Part shown: in pieces, positions 31,485 through 34,949 of the stretch
Numbering within the stretch: the stretch's first letter is position 1
Layout of the letters: every line of letters begins with the position of its first letter
NCBI GenBank assembly: GCA_022836615.1
Contig: MU405430.1
Coordinates: 2,154-37,102 of the forward strand
Reading direction: 5' to 3'
Length of the DNA stretch: 34,949 nucleotides
Source of the DNA: Annulohypoxylon bovei var. microspora
Lineage: Eukaryota; Ascomycota; Sordariomycetes; Xylariales; Hypoxylaceae
Made by a program: the position numbers and the translations under genes
Notes under the pieces: generated by a model
Told to the model about the DNA's origin: nothing
The model's input: only the letters and a program-made list of their open reading frames with translations
Database searches by the model: none

Positions 31485-32452
31485 TTTAAAGGGATTTTTA
31501 TATTGTTTGCTATTAGACGAGGTCATTGAAAACACACAATAATGATTAAATATGGAAGTAACTTGGAATTTGGTCAAGGATGTAGAAGGAGATCGATTAT
31601 GGGAGTAGGTGTTTATCTAACCTAACTCTGTATCATTAGGTAGGCCACAAAAAAACCCAATGATATGATTTAATAATAATGGAAGCGCGATTCATCAGAA
31701 TGTCCTTATAAGAAACATCTCAGAGATGTTAAATTTGGCGAGGCACAGGCTTGAATTCCGTTCTGGTCTAGTCTAGTCTTTCTAACTAGTAATTATTATA
31801 TCATTCTTTTTCTTAAAAAAAAATAACATAAAACCACCCCAACGCCCCCCTATCTTCACGACAACCTCCATGTAAGCCCCTTATTGCTGCTAGATGGAAA
31901 CGGCTCTAGTCCTTTTATTCAACATCCTTCCTCTGCAAAAATAAGACGGAATATGGTGCCTCAACATATTGCTAAACAACTCATGGAAACACGTATAGCC
32001 CACACTAGCCAATATGTTGGAACCATATTATGCAGCGGAGCGGAGTATGGATATGATCACGAGACTACCTACCTACCTAGGTTGGTACGAGAAACGTCTA
32101 ACTAGGTATTATCAAGTGGGTTCAATTGTTGTTGTTCTTCTTAGGTTTAAACTTTGATCTAAAACACAGGAATAACCCTTATATCTCATTGGTCACCTGA
32201 CCACCCCACAGTATGTCTTTATTCACTACATATACTTAGGCACAGGGCACCTATATATAGAAAATGAGATAGCTATGATCGTCTATTTGAATTTTGGCGG
32301 TGGAACCCCTACTACGTGCCTGCGTGCCTGCACTAGCGGTAACATTTCGATATGAAGTGTCTGTGTGTTAAATGTAGATCTCGCAAATCCGCTTCGATCG
32401 GCTAGACGGTCACAGATCTATCACGTACGGTTTTGTGAGTAGGAATGATGTA
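31485..32452. other. Convergent intergenic region between MBL-fold and DUF3716 genes
   Basis: No gene supported. It is AT-rich, with an A-run near 31816-31826 and ACCTACCTAGG near 32068. The frame 31884-32105 (+) has no domain. Confidence 0.55.
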
Positions 32453-33358
32453 TTAACTTGTAGAGTCTGCCGAATCTACGTTCTGTTTGCGCTTCTCCTT
32501 GATACTGAGTCCCCACTCGTGTGCTGCATGCGCGATCTCCAGAGCTGCCGTTTCTATCTGCTGCGCCCGGGCAATCACGTCTTTCCCATCGCCCGTATTC
32601 AGCTTTATCGTCTTGTCAACTAAATCAAGTATTTCTAGATGTATCGGGTTTGAGGCGAATGTCCGCTTGATCTGACTTGGGGTGTGTATCCTGGAAGGTA
32701 GCCTCGGTCCTGAAGAGGGTGCTCGCGCGTCGCATTGGTCGTCTTGCGCATCGTAGTGACAATTACTACATGTCGACCTAAGTTCGCTAATGCTATCACG
32801 TACTTCTTGAGTTTCATCTTCCGGTTCCATAACTACGCACCCTGGCGATACTCCCCGACCTCGTTGACAATGCGTACATTGTGACTGTTGAGAAAGCATC
32901 ATACCTCTCTCGTATAGCATGACGGCCTCGACGGTTCGCGTTGAACCGATATCGGGGCGTTCCCGGCTATTGCGACGCCTCCAAGCTCTTCGAATTGGTA
33001 GTTTTCCGAGTCGGTGGATGACGAGTGTCTTCATTCCCCCAGATGGAGGTAGGCAAACCGGGTCGTAGACATAGTCCCAGACAGCTGGCGCTTTGGCTGC
33101 CCCCTTAAGGTCTCGATCGATAATATTCATAGCCTCCCAGTATCGATCCCTCATCTCGTACCCTTCAATGCTCTCCGATCGACGTCTTGACCGCCTCCGG
33201 AACGGTAACGCCGTGGCCTCAACGAGTCCATCTTCACCCCGGGCATCTGGTTGCGACTTGAGCTCAGGTGGCGAGTCTAAGGCGTGTCGTTCTGGAAATG
33301 TGTCATCGGCATCAGAGCTGCGAAGTGTCATACGAGCGATATACCTTTCATAAGCCAT
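32453..33358 (-). CDS. DUF3716-type fungal protein with cysteine-pair (zinc-like) motif
   Basis: Single exon from the first ATG (33358), 301 residues; the frame is open a further 48 bases upstream without an ATG. The N-terminal third is polar with a basic patch FRRRSRRRSES (about 53-64), a possible nuclear signal. The central part has CTHCQRGRG (Cys 161, 164), PGCVV (Cys 174), then STCSNCHYD (Cys 197, 200) and QCD (Cys 209). This CxxC...C...CxxC...C pattern is what I know from DUF3716, found in many copies in filamentous ascomycetes and of unknown function. The C-terminal part is helical (HLEILDLVDKTIKLN, RAQQIETAALEIAHAAHEWG). An upstream non-coding exon cannot be excluded. Confidence 0.8.
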   Translation of the reverse strand: MAYERYIARMTLRSSDADDTFPERHALDSPPELKSQPDARGEDGLVEATALPFRRRSRRRSESIEGYEMRDRYWEAMNIIDRDLKGAAKAPAVWDYVYDPVCLPPSGGMKTLVIHRLGKLPIRRAWRRRNSRERPDIGSTRTVEAVMLYERGMMLSQQSQCTHCQRGRGVSPGCVVMEPEDETQEVRDSISELRSTCSNCHYDAQDDQCDARAPSSGPRLPSRIHTPSQIKRTFASNPIHLEILDLVDKTIKLNTGDGKDVIARAQQIETAALEIAHAAHEWGLSIKEKRKQNVDSADSTS

Positions 33359-34862
33359 GTCTAAATAAGTTACTAGTCTAATAGAAGTTGGATTAAAGGG
33401 ACACAAACGTCGGGGAAAACCTAAGCTATTAATGACGCTGTTAATGGCGCTGGGGGCGAAAACTGGAACTTTTGAAAAAAAAAAAAAAAAAAGGCGTCGT
33501 ATGTCTCGAGACTAACAAAAACATCGTAGCTATTCGCAGCTTGCCCTAGCTGATGGAGCCTTAATTTGACTATGTAAGTATTAGGTAGTTTCTTGGACAT
33601 CCATCAACCGAACTCGGTCAATCGGAAATCCTTGTAAGGATTGACGCCACTTACATACATGTTTCAATCTCACCGGCTCTAGCCAGCTAGCCCCAGAGTA
33701 TTTCCAATCATGAAGTGTCCGTCCTTGTGTGGACTTCCGCAGAGGTTTACTCGAACCTTCACTTGAACCTGGAGTACATACCTTACTATGTCCTACAAAT
33801 GAAGGATTGCGGCAGTCGGTGATGTCTTTTTAGCGTTCGAGTAAGAGAAATCCCCCACGATACAAACCGGGATAGCTCTACGTGGGGAATTCTTACCTTC
33901 GGATTCGAACACATATCTACCTAGCCTAAGTATTTCTTTTTTTCTTCTCTTTTTTTCGTGTTCCCTTTTTTAGGGGGAAATTTGACACCCGGGGGGTATG
34001 GAGAGTAGCCCCCTACGTGGAGTCTATCGGAGACGTTCCGCCGTCAAAGAATATTTCTATAGCGCAAACTCCTTACACTACCCCATATATCGTGTAGCTT
34101 TGTGGAGATGTGGAGTCTTGACTCCAGACTATTCTTTTCCCATGACCTGACACACCCGCCCATCGAAGTTCTAGGCGGGGGAACAGTGGGCCAATGCGGT
34201 GGCCAAGTGAGATGTGGCGCCGCAGAGCTGGAGAAGCAGAGAAGATTCCAACCCTCTTTTCAGCTAACGTGGGGGGCAGGCAGTTCATGCAGGTTGGCTT
34301 CAGGGAGAACTACTTAGGTATTTAAAGTACATGTACTTCGAATCTATTTTTGATACTGGCGGTCAATGTACGGGTATTCGGTAGCTCCGGCTCGTTGTTT
34401 AACTAAATGATTAAGTGACTAAGGAATTTTGCCAGTTGTTTTGATTGAAGATTAGGATTTATCGTAATATTTATTTGCCTCCTGTAGGTGAATGCATGTC
34501 ACTGTTTTCTCTGGGCTGTTTTCTCCAGACAGACCAGAGTCTTGTACATAGTTAGGTAGGTAATTTCCAACCTTGAATACCTATCAAAAGAACAAGGATT
34601 TTATCAAAAGTGCCCCGCATACATACTATGTAATTGGTCGAATCTGATAGGTTATGTCACCTGTTCTTCATAATATTAATAAAAATATGAAGTCCGCCCT
34701 CGGTGTAAGTATGTCAATTGACCTGATACAAGGTACCTGGGTGATTTTAAACCGGGTTAAATACAAATTTCCCATAATGCTCCAAATTTACCCACGTTGC
34801 TGTGTATCATGTCAAGCACAAATGTACCCAGCTTCGTAACATATATAGAGGCTCATAAATAC
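33359..34862. other. 1.5-kb right-hand non-coding region
   Basis: No gene supported. Holds the DUF3716 promoter, an 18-A run (33475-33492), a hairpin CCCCACG/CGTGGGG (33853-33859, 33881-33887), a box-B-like sequence on the minus strand (about 33899-33909), and a perfect 16-bp hairpin TGGAGTC-TT-GACTCCA (34111-34126). GC-rich patches at 33985-34030 and 34150-34280 may be decayed repeats. Frames at 34073-34288, 34102-34317 and 34654-34839 lack domains. Confidence 0.5.
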
Positions 34863-34949
34863 TGGAGGGCACCGTCCCGGTACCACAATAACCCGAGTTT
34901 TAGGAGCTTCCCGATGTTTAGCCGTTTACCCTCAGGGTTCGATTCCTCG
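34863..34949 (+). pseudogene. tRNA-like sequence cut by the window end
   Basis: An exact box B GGTTCGATTCC (34936-34946) ends the window, preceded by GTTTAGCCGTTTACC (34916-34930). The left-end relic has GTTTAACCGTAAACC followed by the same box B. A box-A-like GGCACCGTCCCGGTA lies at about 34868-34882. The 3' acceptor strand falls beyond the window, so completeness cannot be judged. Confidence 0.3.

Noticed and set aside
33899..33913. tRNA gene on the minus strand from a GTTCGAATCC box
   Set aside because: Only a box-B-like match; I could not find a box A or a paired acceptor stem at the right distance.
1..34949. Secondary-metabolite gene cluster
   Set aside because: A permease, an oxidase and a hydrolase are present but no core synthase, and housekeeping genes are interspersed.
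1..34949. CRISPR array, bacterial operon or phage features
   Set aside because: Genes have spliceosomal introns and separate promoters; no direct-repeat/spacer arrays seen. The direct repeats found are simple tandem repeats.

Overview
The window is nuclear DNA of a filamentous ascomycete (Pezizomycotina), most likely a Sordariomycete. The evidence is short 49-128 nt introns with GT..AG borders and CTAAC/CTGAC branch sites, fungus-specific families (DUF3716, fungal rhodopsin-like membrane protein, ENA-type cation ATPase, GABA/choline-type permease), and AT-rich intergenic DNA carrying many TAGGTA/TACCTA tracts. I rebuilt exon structures by reading splice sites by eye; every junction given keeps the frame, but none is backed by transcripts.

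Layout. 1-585: degenerate minisatellite, a tRNA-like relic and AT-rich DNA. 586-2504 (-): TMEM135-like membrane protein. 3663-5383 (-): amino-acid/GABA/choline-type permease. 5957-6580: a 624-bp fold-back transposable element flanked by TA. 7883-10483 (-): large BTB-domain protein. 12610-13957 (-): seven-helix rhodopsin-like fungal membrane protein. 14861-16596 (-): FAD amine/amino-acid oxidase of the sarcosine oxidase/fructosyl amino acid oxidase type. 17173-18940 (-) and 19816-20768 (+): SAM50 and UBC6, divergently arranged. 21769-25126 (-): ENA-type P-type ATPase. 26343-27977 (-): YtcJ-like amidohydrolase. 28498-29014 (-): small secreted protein with two chitin-binding (CBM18) domains. 30678-31484 (+): metallo-beta-lactamase-fold protein. 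32453-33358 (-): DUF3716 protein. From 33359 to the end there is no gene I can support, and the window ends in a second tRNA-like sequence.

How the genes fit together. This is a mixed stretch of housekeeping genes (mitochondrial outer-membrane assembly, ER-associated degradation, salt export) and variable-function genes (permease, oxidase, amidohydrolase, secreted chitin binder, DUF3716). I see no polyketide, peptide or terpene synthase, so it is not a secondary-metabolite cluster, and I see no defence system or operon-like unit. The permease, oxidase and amidohydrolase could all handle nitrogen compounds, but they are not adjacent and I do not claim a pathway.

The strongest unexplained structure is the 5957-6580 palindromic element. 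Next are the tRNA-like relics at both ends, the recurring TAGGTA/TACCTA intergenic motif (including a perfect 20-bp palindrome at 25903-25922), and a possible spliced coding relic at 29329-29538.
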